A DNA stretch of 64,000 nt from CAZNPL01 sp964574815 (GTDB taxonomy: Bacteria > Planctomycetota > Phycisphaerae > UBA1845): positions 7,693 to 71,692 of the forward strand of contig CAZNPL010000036.1 in NCBI GenBank assembly GCA_964574815.1, in the 5' to 3' direction. Made by a program: the position numbers and the translations under genes. The notes under the pieces were generated by a model. The model was given only the letters and a program-made list of their open reading frames with translations. It ran no database searches and was not told the origin of the DNA. This document shows, piece after piece, positions 42,249-51,407 of the stretch (positions within the stretch are counted from its first letter, which is position 1; each line of letters starts with the position of its first letter).

Positions 42249-43250
42249 ATGAACGCCAAATATGATCGAGCGGCCCGGGAGGTGGGCAACTGCAGTACCG
42301 GGCTTGTTCTGGCCCTCGTCGTCGCGGGGCTTGTGTGTGTTAATCCGTCCAGCGGGCGTGAACGCGCGCCCGCGGCGAAGGACCGCGCGCCGGTCGTGAC
42401 AGTTGCAGTGCTCGATTTTGATGGCCCGAACGAACGCGCCAAAGAGATGGGCCGCGAGGTGAGTCTTCTCCTGACGGCCCGGCTCTCTGAAAAGCGCTCA
42501 CTTGCTACGGTCGAGCGGGAGCGGCTTGACTTGGCTTTGAGTGAACAGGAACTTGGATTGTCCGGATTGGTCAGTTCAGCCACTGCCTCGCAATTCGGAC
42601 AACTCACCGGTGCGAAAGTGCTCGTGACCGGGAAGGTCCTTGTGCTCGGCGACGAGTTGCACGTCGTCGTCAAGATCATTGGCACGGAGACGTGTAGAGT
42701 GTTTGGCGAGTCGGTGCGTCAAGATCTGAACGGTGCCCTTCCGGAAATGATTGAAAGGCTTGCGGACAAGGTTGCGGCGAACATCGGCCGAAACCGCGAA
42801 CAACTCGTTGCCGAGCACGACAAGACCGGCGATTTCCTCAAGCGCCTCGCCCGCAAGATCGAGGGGTCTGACCGCCCGGTCGTGTCGATCAGCATCACCG
42901 AGACGCACAACGGGCGCCGATCGCTCGATCCGGCCGCCGAGACGGAGTTCACTCGCGCACTGATTGAACTCGGGTTCACGGTTGTCGACTCGGGCATGAC
43001 CGCCCAATCGCCGAGCATTGAAATCGTCGGCGAGGCGATCAGTGAGTTCGGCTCGCGACGCGGCAACCTGGTGTCCTGCCGCGGGCGTGTGGAGATCAAG
43101 GCGGTCGAGCGAGACTCCGGAAACATAGTGGCTGCCGCAAGACAGATGGCGATAGGAATCGATATCGGCGACGAGTTGGCCGGCAAAATCGCCCTCCAAA
43201 GGGCAGCGCAGCGTCTGGTGGAGCAGATCGTGCCTTCATTGGTGCGGTAA
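42249..43250 (+). CDS. CsgG/FlgO-like envelope protein
   Basis: The 333-residue protein has a hydrophobic N-terminal signal (STGLVLALVVAGLVCVNPSSG) and a domain of the CsgG/FlgO/LpoB type: VTVAVLDFDGPN (about 50-61), LLLTARLSEKRSLATVERERLDLALSEQ (about 73-100) and LTGAKVLVTGKV. A second alpha/beta part from about 215 (RPVVSISITETHNG, IVDSGMTAQSPSIEIVG-like phrases) resembles a repeat of the fold. Such proteins form or support outer-membrane assemblies. The middle gene of the three-gene set. Confidence 0.75.
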   Translation: MNAKYDRAAREVGNCSTGLVLALVVAGLVCVNPSSGRERAPAAKDRAPVVTVAVLDFDGPNERAKEMGREVSLLLTARLSEKRSLATVERERLDLALSEQELGLSGLVSSATASQFGQLTGAKVLVTGKVLVLGDELHVVVKIIGTETCRVFGESVRQDLNGALPEMIERLADKVAANIGRNREQLVAEHDKTGDFLKRLARKIEGSDRPVVSISITETHNGRRSLDPAAETEFTRALIELGFTVVDSGMTAQSPSIEIVGEAISEFGSRRGNLVSCRGRVEIKAVERDSGNIVAAARQMAIGIDIGDELAGKIALQRAAQRLVEQIVPSLVR

Positions 43251-43278
43251 GGGCAAGCGTCGGATGTGGAGTAAGGCC

Positions 43279-46200
43279 ATGACGCGTGACAGAGCCGTAC
43301 CCGTGACTGGGGTCCGGGGCCCGATCATCTTCTCCGTCGCCTGCCAGCTGTCGCCGTTCATACCTTTCGTACACGCTCAGGTTGCAACCGTCGGCCGTGA
43401 CCACGATGAACGTTTCGCCCATCCCCGTAGCGTCGCCGTGCTCGACTTCGCGATGAAGGACAGCTCCGACGGTGTGGATTCTTCAGCCCTTGGCGTTGCC
43501 GACTACCTGACTGTCTCGCTTCAAAACCAAGGCGTGTTCACAATCGAGCGCCTGGAGCTTCGGCACGTCCTGGCGGAGCGCGAACTGCAAACCGGCGGCT
43601 TCTTGAAAGCCGGCGAGATCATTCGCGCCCGGCTGCCCTGGGTCAGGTACTTGGCGAGAGGCACCGTAGAACGGCTGAAAGACGACGGTGTCAGGTTGAC
43701 CGTCTCCATCGCCGACGCCGCAACGGGAGTCGAAGTCTCGGAAATCGTCGCCAACCGCGACAGCTACGAACAATTGAGCTTTGCGATTGAGGAGTTGGCC
43801 GACCGCATCGCGCGCTTTGTCGTCGGTAAGCAAAACGCGCCCAGTGTCGGGCGGGAGCCCGTCCCTGGTTTCACCTCGATCCCGGAGGTCGCGCTCCAGT
43901 TTTACAGGGGTGTTGACCACTACGTATCGGGCCGACCGGCATTCGCAAGCGAATACTTCAATTGGGCCGCCAACGCGGACCCAAGTTTCATCATCGCCAA
44001 GTTGTGGAGGATGAAGTCTTATCAGGTGCTGGGCCTGGACGATTTTGCAGGAATTGTGCATGACGACATCGCCGGGACCACAGCAGGACGGGCGCTGCTG
44101 GACCGGCTCGACGGCGGCAAGGCGGAAACAGGCCCGCGACGAGTGACGGCCGTCTATTTTGACGGAGCAGTAAGCGAGCAGGGGCAACGAATCGCAAACG
44201 CGTTGCGGCGTCAGCCGGCTATCCAGGTTTTTTCACCGGCTTGGATCCGGCAGTTAGCCGCGGAAGCCGACCTCAGTGTCACCCCGGATTTCCGCACACA
44301 TCAACTGTTCAGCCGCACGTGGCTGCCGATCGATGTTCTTGTCTCCGTGCGCGCCAACTCCGCGGACGGGCCCGACGCGGCACCCTCGGTGCGCTCGATT
44401 GACGCCGTGACGGGCACCGTCTTGTACAAAGCGCCGTTGTCCGCATTCGAGGCAGGATGGCCAGACGAGCTGGATCAGCTCGTCTGTCCACTGCGACAAC
44501 GGCGTGCCTCTGAGGAACGGTCCTTTATCAGCCGGAATCCGCAGCCAAAGCTTCATGACTCCCATGTCAAACGCAGGGGACGCATTTTTCAACGTGCCTA
44601 CCGCCTTCGTGCGATGTGCGAAGAACCGCGTAATCCGCTGACTATCATACAGTGTTTTAAGACGTTGCGACGCACGCAGGGTAGACAAGTTTGGAAGGAG
44701 TACCCTGTCGCAACCCTCCCATACTACGACGCTCTGATGGACCGCCTGCTCGAAGCATTGGAGCCGAACGACCCCCACGCTGCCCGTTGGACCTCCTACG
44801 CGTTATGGGTCAAGTGGTATTGCGGCGACGATGTCAGCAATGGTTCATGGTCTAAGACCAAAAACGCACGCGCGTCAATTCACTTTAGACCACTCGTGCG
44901 GACGTACCCTGACACACCTGCCGCACTCGCCGCCCGGTACCTGATCGGCCTCGAGTTATTGGCCGACGGCAGGGTAGGTGAGGCATCGTCTGCTCTCTCC
45001 TCAATCGTCGAAGAATTCGAGAGTCTCTACGGCGCAGGTACGCGGGACGCGCAATGGCAAATCCGCGCCAATCTCTATTATTTTGCTGCAAGAGCGACTT
45101 CCGCGACAGGAAACACGACCAATTCGCGGCGATACGCCCATAAGTTGCTGTCGATTCTGGACGTGGAAGACGGTCCGATAACGGGTGAGGGTTCGCGCGC
45201 GGACCGCTTGGACCCTTACTGTTTCGCCATTGTCAAGGCACCGTGGAAGCCGACGAGGATGATCATGCCCGGGACGCTTCTGCGGAAGATGGACCTCATC
45301 TCGCTCGGCTTCGGCCGGCGGGCTCAAAAGTTCTGCGCGGACCTCCTGACAACGGCGCCCCCCGGCGCGTCGGTAGTGGACGCATTGTATCTTGAATATA
45401 CGGAGCTCGGCTCGTCCGGGCAACGCAGGCGCGCCTATGAAGTCGCGCAGGAGTATATCCGTGCAATCACTCGTGCTCTGCGAGCCGGTGATCCCGTGGA
45501 TCCTGTTCACCTTGGCTTCAGGCTCTTCTCCTTCGCCCAGATTGCATCCGGCGCTATATCAAGCGGACAGGCAAGGGTCAACCAGGATCTCATTAATGAA
45601 CTGATCGACGCCCTTCGCGCAGCGAAAAACGCCTATCCGACTCGAGACGACGTGCTGCTCTACCTTATGTACTCTGTCGGACGTTACGATGACATTGTGG
45701 AGCACGCCGAGGGGCGCCTTGCCGCCGCGAAAGATCCCACAGAAAAGCGCATCGCCCTGAGCATGAAGGCGCGGGCGCTGTCACTGGGAGGCCGCCACAG
45801 GGAAAGCGCCGAATTGTTGGAGCGCGAAGTCATTGCGCTCGAATCCGATCTGCCTCGCGGCCGTCGCCGAGGGATCGAGTTGTTCTATCAGTGCGTCGGA
45901 GGTTTCGAACGGGCTGGCGATTTTGATCGTGCCGCTCGAGTTCTTGAGCGCCGTCTTCGCGCGTACGAAGACAGCCTTCCAATCGCTGTGGAACGTTCAG
46001 GAGCTGACAGGCCGCTGCGCCCGGCCTTGGCTTCGGAGTTGGCTTATCTCAAATACCACTTGGCACGCATGGCGATCAAGTTGGGCAATCACCATCGAGC
46101 CATTACCCTTCTGAAGGAAGCGATCGAAATATCAGACGGCCGGGAGCTAAGTCTCCACGTGGACCATGGCGACGTAGGTTTTGACTACTACCAGGGCGGA

Positions 46201-46290
46201 GGGTCCTCGACATCGCACGGAGAGGTCTTCGGTCGGTCCGTGAAGCTCCTGGAGACGCTTAGAGAGGAAGCCCTTTCAGATGACCCATAA
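43279..46290 (+). CDS. Large secreted protein: CsgG-like N-terminus plus helical (TPR-like) repeats
   Basis: The product has about 1003 residues. The ATG at 43279 is preferred over the one five codons upstream because GGAG lies at better distance. A signal peptide (ending near PFVHAQ) is followed by a CsgG/FlgO-like domain (SVAVLDFAMKDSS, LTVSLQNQGVFTIERLELRHVLAERELQ, RYLARGTVERLKDDG) and a second, divergent copy (VTAVYFDGAVSEQGQRIANALRR). From about residue 400 to the end the chain is helical with paired-helix repeats resembling TPRs. The architecture suggests a scaffold for a surface or outer-membrane complex with the two upstream proteins. Specific role unknown. Confidence 0.75.
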   Translation: MTRDRAVPVTGVRGPIIFSVACQLSPFIPFVHAQVATVGRDHDERFAHPRSVAVLDFAMKDSSDGVDSSALGVADYLTVSLQNQGVFTIERLELRHVLAERELQTGGFLKAGEIIRARLPWVRYLARGTVERLKDDGVRLTVSIADAATGVEVSEIVANRDSYEQLSFAIEELADRIARFVVGKQNAPSVGREPVPGFTSIPEVALQFYRGVDHYVSGRPAFASEYFNWAANADPSFIIAKLWRMKSYQVLGLDDFAGIVHDDIAGTTAGRALLDRLDGGKAETGPRRVTAVYFDGAVSEQGQRIANALRRQPAIQVFSPAWIRQLAAEADLSVTPDFRTHQLFSRTWLPIDVLVSVRANSADGPDAAPSVRSIDAVTGTVLYKAPLSAFEAGWPDELDQLVCPLRQRRASEERSFISRNPQPKLHDSHVKRRGRIFQRAYRLRAMCEEPRNPLTIIQCFKTLRRTQGRQVWKEYPVATLPYYDALMDRLLEALEPNDPHAARWTSYALWVKWYCGDDVSNGSWSKTKNARASIHFRPLVRTYPDTPAALAARYLIGLELLADGRVGEASSALSSIVEEFESLYGAGTRDAQWQIRANLYYFAARATSATGNTTNSRRYAHKLLSILDVEDGPITGEGSRADRLDPYCFAIVKAPWKPTRMIMPGTLLRKMDLISLGFGRRAQKFCADLLTTAPPGASVVDALYLEYTELGSSGQRRRAYEVAQEYIRAITRALRAGDPVDPVHLGFRLFSFAQIASGAISSGQARVNQDLINELIDALRAAKNAYPTRDDVLLYLMYSVGRYDDIVEHAEGRLAAAKDPTEKRIALSMKARALSLGGRHRESAELLEREVIALESDLPRGRRRGIELFYQCVGGFERAGDFDRAARVLERRLRAYEDSLPIAVERSGADRPLRPALASELAYLKYHLARMAIKLGNHHRAITLLKEAIEISDGRELSLHVDHGDVGFDYYQGGGSSTSHGEVFGRSVKLLETLREEALSDDP

Positions 46291-46438
46291 CCAAAGCCGC
46301 AGGATGTGATCGCGGATGGCACGGACTCCGGTGCGGACCCCGCGTGAGCTGGAAAGGTAAACAACATCAGCATCACGCGGCGTTTCGCGCGGAAACATGG
46401 GCCACAACGCCATCTGTGAGAAACAACCGAAAACACCT

Positions 46439-46900
46439 CTACATCAGATCGACCTCATAAACCTCATGCCCCGATGGACGCATCCCCAGCGCGGCGTACG
46501 TTTCCTTCGCACCCCGGTTTGCTTGCATCACGTAAAGGCGCAGGCCGCGGGCGTCCGCGCTCGAACGAGCCAATTCCTCGACGTGCTTGAACAACGCCCG
46601 AAACACCCCGCCGCGCCGGGCGGCCGGATCAACATACACGCTCTGAAACCACCACAGCCAACCGTTCTCCCAGTCCGACCACTCGAACGTCACCATGCAC
46701 TGCCCGACAACCTTGTCACCGCGCTCGGCCATGAAGTACGGACAGACCTCCGGATGAGCCAGCGCCCATCGCACCCCCTCGGTCAAGGCTGCCTCGTCGA
46801 GCTGCTTCCCCTCCGTATCACGCGCCAGGGCTTGGTTATATGCCACGATCGTCGGCAGGTCCTCCCGCGTCGCCGCTCGCACAGTCACCGCGCCGCTCAT
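46439..46900 (-). CDS. GNAT-family N-acetyltransferase
   Basis: The 153-residue protein shows the GNAT fold: opening VTVRAATREDLPTIVAYNQ, strand QCMVTFEWSDW, and acetyl-CoA motif VYVDPAARRGGVFRALFKHVEE (R/Q-x-x-G-x-G/A-like, with RRGG), then YVMQANRGAKETYAALGM. The start overlaps the upstream gene's stop (ATGA at 46897-46900), so the two are co-translated. Substrate unknown. Confidence 0.88.
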   Translation of the reverse strand: MSGAVTVRAATREDLPTIVAYNQALARDTEGKQLDEAALTEGVRWALAHPEVCPYFMAERGDKVVGQCMVTFEWSDWENGWLWWFQSVYVDPAARRGGVFRALFKHVEELARSSADARGLRLYVMQANRGAKETYAALGMRPSGHEVYEVDLM

Positions 46901-47205
46901 TCGACTGCTGTCTCCCCGCCCCGGGCGTAGCGCGGCGACACCGCCACGTAAGGCCGCCCCAGCATCTTCTTGATCAAAACGACCTCCCCCATGTCGTTCC
47001 CCTCGATCCGGTGCCCGATCCACTGCAATACGTAGCTCAACACCAGCAGCCCCACCGGCCGCCACCAAAGGTCCCAGCGCCATTGGACAAGCTGCCCCAC
47101 CGCCAGCACCAACGCTGCGACGAGCATCGGAATCCCCACCGCATGCAGCCACCGCGACGCCGGGTGCCGGTGACGCTCGAGCCAGTTGGCGATCACCGCT
47201 GACAT
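46897..47205 (-). CDS. Mpo1-like / DUF962 membrane protein
   Basis: The 102-residue protein has family marks of DUF962 (yeast Mpo1/YGL010w): ANWLERHRHPASRWLHAVGIP near the start, membrane helices (LVAALVLAVGQLV, VGLLVLSYVLQWIGHRIEGN) and GEVVLIKKMLGRP. The ATG at 47205 is used since the conserved segment starts right after it. Mpo1 is a fatty-acid-oxidising dioxygenase; here activity is not shown, but the His residues of the family (HRHP, LH, GHRIEGN) are present. Confidence 0.82.
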   Translation of the reverse strand: MSAVIANWLERHRHPASRWLHAVGIPMLVAALVLAVGQLVQWRWDLWWRPVGLLVLSYVLQWIGHRIEGNDMGEVVLIKKMLGRPYVAVSPRYARGGETAVE

Positions 47206-47593
47206 CGGTCGCATCGTAGGCCCGGCGCCCGGCCCAGACAACCGACGCCACTTGCCCCAGTGCCATCTGTCAATTTGGCACCATAGCCCGCGCCTGACCA
47301 ACCCTGCTGCCAAGCTGGCAGTTTGGCGCACGATTGACTCACCCGCGCACCACCCATAACATTCTGACCCTCAAGGACTTGTGGCCTTGCAGAAACGTCT
47401 GCCGGGTCTGGCGCTCAAGTTGCTCAATCGGCTCCGGGTGAGGGTCCGCCCAGGGAACGGGCTGCGTTCTCCCGGACGAACCCGAGACCCGATCCAGCCG
47501 CCCTGCTGCAGACGGACCAGCGGCGGCAGTGTAGGACCGAACCAACCGCGACGCGGTCAAGATTTCACACCGAGATTTAGGAGAGTACCTGGC
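47206..47593. other. Divergent regulatory region upstream of groEL
   Basis: 388 bp between the DUF962 gene (-) and groEL (+). It holds the 15-bp palindrome listed separately and a partial duplicate nearby. No CIRCE element (TTAGCACTC-N9-GAGTGCTAA) was found, and no clear sigma-32 promoter. A frame runs through from 47381 in frame with groEL but is not GroEL-like. Confidence 0.4.
47307..47321. promoter_or_regulatory. 15-bp palindrome, candidate operator for groEL
   Basis: CTGCCA-AGC-TGGCAG has 6-bp perfect arms. The adjacent CTGGCAGTTTGGCGC resembles CTGTCAATTTGGCACC about 55 bp upstream (near 47265), so there may be two related sites. Location about 270 bp before groEL and about 100 bp from the divergent gene leaves the target open. 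Confidence 0.35.
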
Positions 47594-49228
47594 ATGGCGG
47601 TCAAACAACTCGCCTTTCAAGAAGATGCCCGCGAGGCAATGTGGAACGGCGTGCAGAAGCTCGCCAACGCGGTCAAGGCCACGCTCGGACCGCGCGGCCG
47701 AACTGCGATCATCGATAAGGGGTGGGGATCGCCCACCGTCACCAAGGACGGCGTCACAGTCGCCGAAGAGGTCGATCTCGAGAACAAGTACGAGAACATG
47801 GGGGCCCAACTCGTCAAGGAGGCCGCCAGCAAGACCAGCAAGGTCGCCGGCGACGGGACCACCACCGCGACCGTCCTCGCACAGGAGATCATCCGACTAG
47901 GTATGAAGAACATCGCCGCCGGCGCCGACCCCAATGCCCTGAACCGAGGCATCGGCACCGCGGTTGAAAAGGTCGTCGCCGCTCTGCGCGAGCAGTCCAA
48001 ACCGGTCAAGATCGACCGCCGTGACGAGATCATCAATGTCGCGGCCATCTCGGCCAACAACGACCGCAGCATCGGCGAGGTCCTCGCCGACTGCTTCGCC
48101 AAGGTCGGCAAGGACGGCGTCATCACCGTCGAAGAGGGCAAGACCGCCGACACCAACATCGAGGTCGTCGAAGGAATGCAGTTCGACCGCGGCTTCCTCT
48201 CGCCCCACTTCGTCACCGACCAGGAAACGATGGAGTGCGTGCTTAACAAGGCTTTCGTCCTGATCCACGAGGAGAAGATCAGCAGCGTCAAGAAACTGAT
48301 CCCGCTTCTCGAGAAGGTCTCCAAAGCCAAACGTCCGCTCCTCATCATCGCCGAAGACATTGACGGCGAGGCGCTCGCTACGCTCGTGGTCAACAAGATT
48401 CGCGGCATCGTCGACGTCTGCGCCGTCAAGGCCCCGGGCTACGGCGACCGCCGAAAGGCCATGCTCCAGGACATCGCCGTCCTCACAGGCGGCAAGGCCA
48501 TGATGAAGGACCTCGGCATCGACCTCGAAAGCGTCGCCATCGCCGACCTGGGCCAGTGCAAGAAAGTTCACGTGACATCGGACAATACGACGCTGGTCGA
48601 GGGAGCCGGCTCCACCGGCGAGATCCAGGGGCGCATCGCCCAGATTCGCAACGAGATCGAGGCCACCACCAGCGACTACGATCGCGAAAAACTCGAGGAG
48701 CGACTCGCCAAACTCGCCGGCGGCGTCGCGCAGGTCAACGTCGGTGCCTCCACCGAGACCGACATGAAGGAAAAGAAAGCCCGCATCGAGGACGCCCTGC
48801 ACGCGACCCGAGCCGCCATCGAAGAGGGCATCGTCGCCGGCGGCGGCGTCGCCCTGCTGCGATGCAAGAGCGCTCTGGAAAACGTGCGCATCACCGGTGC
48901 CGACGAAAAGACCGGCGTGGCCATCGTCCGCAAGGCGCTCGAAGCTCCCATCCGAGCAATCGCCAGAAACGCCGGCTTTGAACCGGGTGTGGTGGTCAGC
49001 AAGGTCGAAGCCAAGTCCGGAGCCTTCGGGTTCAATGCCGCCACACTCCAGTACGGCGACCTCGTCAAGGACGGTGTGATCGATCCGACCAAGGTCGTCC
49101 GCTCCGCCCTGGAGAACGGCAGTAGCGTCGCCCGCATAGTCCTCAGCACCGACTGCATCGTCACGGAGAAACCCAAGGAGGACGACGACGAGGGTATGCC
49201 GCCGGGCGAAGACATGGACATGATGTAA
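47594..49228 (+). CDS. groEL: 60-kDa chaperonin GroEL, copy 1
   Basis: The 544-residue protein aligns with GroEL over its whole length: VTKDGVTVAEEVDLENKYEN (near 45), AGDGTTTATVLA (about 85-96), the hydrolytic Asp near 395 in VAGGGVALLR, and a Met-rich end (GMPPGEDMDMM) comparable to the GGM tail of E. coli GroEL. The ATG at 47594 is preceded by AGGAG. It is followed by groES (99 bp later) and a second groEL. Both copies should form tetradecamers; this one retains the C-terminal tail. Confidence 0.95.
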   Translation: MAVKQLAFQEDAREAMWNGVQKLANAVKATLGPRGRTAIIDKGWGSPTVTKDGVTVAEEVDLENKYENMGAQLVKEAASKTSKVAGDGTTTATVLAQEIIRLGMKNIAAGADPNALNRGIGTAVEKVVAALREQSKPVKIDRRDEIINVAAISANNDRSIGEVLADCFAKVGKDGVITVEEGKTADTNIEVVEGMQFDRGFLSPHFVTDQETMECVLNKAFVLIHEEKISSVKKLIPLLEKVSKAKRPLLIIAEDIDGEALATLVVNKIRGIVDVCAVKAPGYGDRRKAMLQDIAVLTGGKAMMKDLGIDLESVAIADLGQCKKVHVTSDNTTLVEGAGSTGEIQGRIAQIRNEIEATTSDYDREKLEERLAKLAGGVAQVNVGASTETDMKEKKARIEDALHATRAAIEEGIVAGGGVALLRCKSALENVRITGADEKTGVAIVRKALEAPIRAIARNAGFEPGVVVSKVEAKSGAFGFNAATLQYGDLVKDGVIDPTKVVRSALENGSSVARIVLSTDCIVTEKPKEDDDEGMPPGEDMDMM

Positions 49229-49327
49229 CAGGAATTCGCGGCCGCGTACCGGCGACCGGTGAATCGCCCGCGGCTTCCGTCAGAAAACATAAGAGAAAAC
49301 CGCAACAAGCGAGGGAGGCAATAAACC

Positions 49328-49669
49328 ATGGCAACCGCCACCGCAACCAAGGGCAAAGGTAAAGGGCAGGGCAAATCAAAAGTCAACTTCCGACCGCTCG
49401 ACGACCGACTGCTGGTCGAACCCGCTGAAGCCGAAGAGAAGACCGCGGGCGGAATCATCCTGCCCGACACCGCCAAAGAGAAACCGCAACGCGGCACCGT
49501 CATCGCCGTCGGACCCGGCAAACTGCTCGACTCCGGCGCTCGCGGCGAGATGAGCGTCAAAATCGGCGATGAGGTTTTCTACGGCAAGTATTCCGGCACC
49601 GAGATTGAGTTCGACGGCGACACCTACGTCGTCATTCGAGAGAATGACCTGCTGGCCATCGTCGACTGA
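49328..49669 (+). CDS. groES: 10-kDa co-chaperonin GroES with N-terminal extension
   Basis: The 113-residue protein contains the GroES core from about residue 20 (VNFRPLDDRLLVEPAEAEEKTAGGIILPDTAKEKP..., with the mobile loop TAGGIIL and GTVIAVGPGK). An N-terminal extension of about 18 residues rich in Ala, Thr, Lys and Gly (MATATATKGKGKGQGKSK) is unusual; standard GroES has about 95 residues. GGGAGGC precedes the ATG. It lies between two groEL genes and may serve both. Confidence 0.94.
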   Translation: MATATATKGKGKGQGKSKVNFRPLDDRLLVEPAEAEEKTAGGIILPDTAKEKPQRGTVIAVGPGKLLDSGARGEMSVKIGDEVFYGKYSGTEIEFDGDTYVVIRENDLLAIVD

Positions 49670-49689
49670 TTCGCAACCAGGAGCCCACA

Positions 49690-51300
49690 ATGTCAAAACA
49701 GATGCTTTTCGGAAACGACGCCCAACAGGGCATTCTGGAGGGAATCACGAAGCTCGCCCGGGCCGTCAAGGTGACGCTCGGCCCTGTCGGCCAGAATGTC
49801 CTGCTCCATAAATCCTTCGGCGCCCCGAGGGTCACCAAGGACGGCGTCACCGTCGCAAAGGAAATCGAGCTGCCCGACCCCTTCGAGAACATGGGCGCCA
49901 AGATGATTAACGAGGTCGCCTCCAAGACCAGCGACAAGGTCGGAGACGGCACCACCACCGCTACTGTCCTCGCCGAGGGAATCTATCGCGAGGGCCTCAA
50001 GCTGATCGCCTCCGGCGCCAACCCGATGGCCGTCCGGCGGGGCATCGAGATGGCCGTCGATGCCGCCGTCAAGGCCATCAAGGAACAGTCCGTCAAGGTC
50101 CGCGACAACGACGACCTCACCAACATTGCCACTATCAGCGCCAACGGCGACGCGGCAGTCGGCAAGCTGCTGACCTCGGCGCTGACGGCCGTCGGGGACG
50201 ACGGCGTGGTCGAGATCGAAGAGGGCAAGAGCCTCGAAAACGAAAAAGAAGTCGTCGACGGGATGCAGTTCGACAAGGGCTATATCTCACCCTATTTCAT
50301 GACCGACCCCGGCTCGCTCGAGTGCGTCCTCGAAGACGCCTACGTTCTCATCCACGAGAAGAAGATCTCGAATCTGCGCGACTTCGTTCCGCTGCTCGAA
50401 AACCTCGTCTCCTCGTCAAAGCCGTTCCTCGTCATCGCCGAGGACGTCGAGGGTGAGGCGCTGGCCGCCCTGGTGGTCAACAAACTCCGCGGTGTGCTGA
50501 ACTGCGCCGCAGTCAAAGCCCCCGGATTCGGCGAGCGCCGCAAGGCCATGCTCCAGGACATCGCCATCCTCACCGGCGGGAAGGTCATCAGCGAGGACCT
50601 CGGCGTCAAGCTCGAGAACGTCACGCTGTCCGACATGGGCCAGGCCCGCAAGATCGTCATCGGCAAGGACACCACCACGATCATCCAGGGCGCTGGCAAG
50701 AAGAACGAGGTTAAGGCACGCTGCGACCAGATCCGCAACCAGATCGAAGCCACCACCAGCGACTACGATCGCGAGAAGCTCCAGGAGCGCCTGGCCAGAC
50801 TCACCGGCGGCGTCGCCATCATTCGCGTCGGTGGCCAGACCGAGATTGACGCCAAGGAACGTAAGGACCTTGTCGACGACGCCTTCCACGCGACCAAAGC
50901 CGCGAAGGAAGAGGGCATCGTCGCCGGCGGCGGCGTCGCGCTGCTTCGCGCAATCCCGGCCGTCGAAAAAGCCCGAAACAACGCCCGCGGCGACGAGAAG
51001 ATCGGCATCGACATCATCATAAAGGCCCTGCGTCTGCCCACCCGGCAGATCTGCATCAATGCCGGCTTCGAAGGCGATGTCATCGTCGAGCAGATTTTGG
51101 AGAAGTCCGGACGCGCGGGCTTCGACGCCGGAAAGGGCGAGATCGTCGATATGTTCAAGGCCGGGATCATCGACCCCGCCAAGGTCGTTCGGACAGCGTT
51201 GGAAAGCGCGGCCAGCGTCGCCGGTCTGCTGTTGACCACCGACGTCATGCTGACCGATCTGAAGGATAAAAAGAAAGCGTCCGTCCACGCGGTCCACTAA
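49690..51300 (+). CDS. groEL: 60-kDa chaperonin GroEL, copy 2
   Basis: The 536-residue protein is full-length GroEL (TKDGVTVAKEIELPDPFENMGAK, VGDGTTTATVLAEGIYREG, VAGGGVALLRAI). It lacks the Gly-Met tail and ends in KDKKKASVHAVH. It differs clearly from copy 1, including the start (MSKQMLFGNDAQQGIL against MAVKQLAFQEDAREAM), so the two are not a recent duplication. It starts 20 bp after groES and is followed by a strong terminator. Confidence 0.95.
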   Translation: MSKQMLFGNDAQQGILEGITKLARAVKVTLGPVGQNVLLHKSFGAPRVTKDGVTVAKEIELPDPFENMGAKMINEVASKTSDKVGDGTTTATVLAEGIYREGLKLIASGANPMAVRRGIEMAVDAAVKAIKEQSVKVRDNDDLTNIATISANGDAAVGKLLTSALTAVGDDGVVEIEEGKSLENEKEVVDGMQFDKGYISPYFMTDPGSLECVLEDAYVLIHEKKISNLRDFVPLLENLVSSSKPFLVIAEDVEGEALAALVVNKLRGVLNCAAVKAPGFGERRKAMLQDIAILTGGKVISEDLGVKLENVTLSDMGQARKIVIGKDTTTIIQGAGKKNEVKARCDQIRNQIEATTSDYDREKLQERLARLTGGVAIIRVGGQTEIDAKERKDLVDDAFHATKAAKEEGIVAGGGVALLRAIPAVEKARNNARGDEKIGIDIIIKALRLPTRQICINAGFEGDVIVEQILEKSGRAGFDAGKGEIVDMFKAGIIDPAKVVRTALESAASVAGLLLTTDVMLTDLKDKKKASVHAVH

Positions 51301-51330
51301 TGACCGTTCAAACGAAAACTACGCAGCAAG

Positions 51331-51360
51331 GGCGGACACGACCGGTCCGCCTTTTCGTTT
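51331..51360 (+). terminator. Rho-independent terminator after groEL copy 2
   Basis: GGCGGAC at 51331-51337 pairs with GTCCGCC at 51345-51351 around a 7-base loop and is followed by TTTTCGTTT. This ends the groEL1-groES-groEL2 transcript 30 bp after the stop codon and separates it from dnaJ. Confidence 0.8.
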
Positions 51361-51407
51361 GTCGGTGGCGGCCGCGGGGAAACGCCTGAGTCCTTGATGC
51401 GACGACA

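Noticed and set aside
47206..47593. CIRCE element or HrcA control for groEL
   Set aside because: I looked for TTAGCACTC-N9-GAGTGCTAA and found no match.
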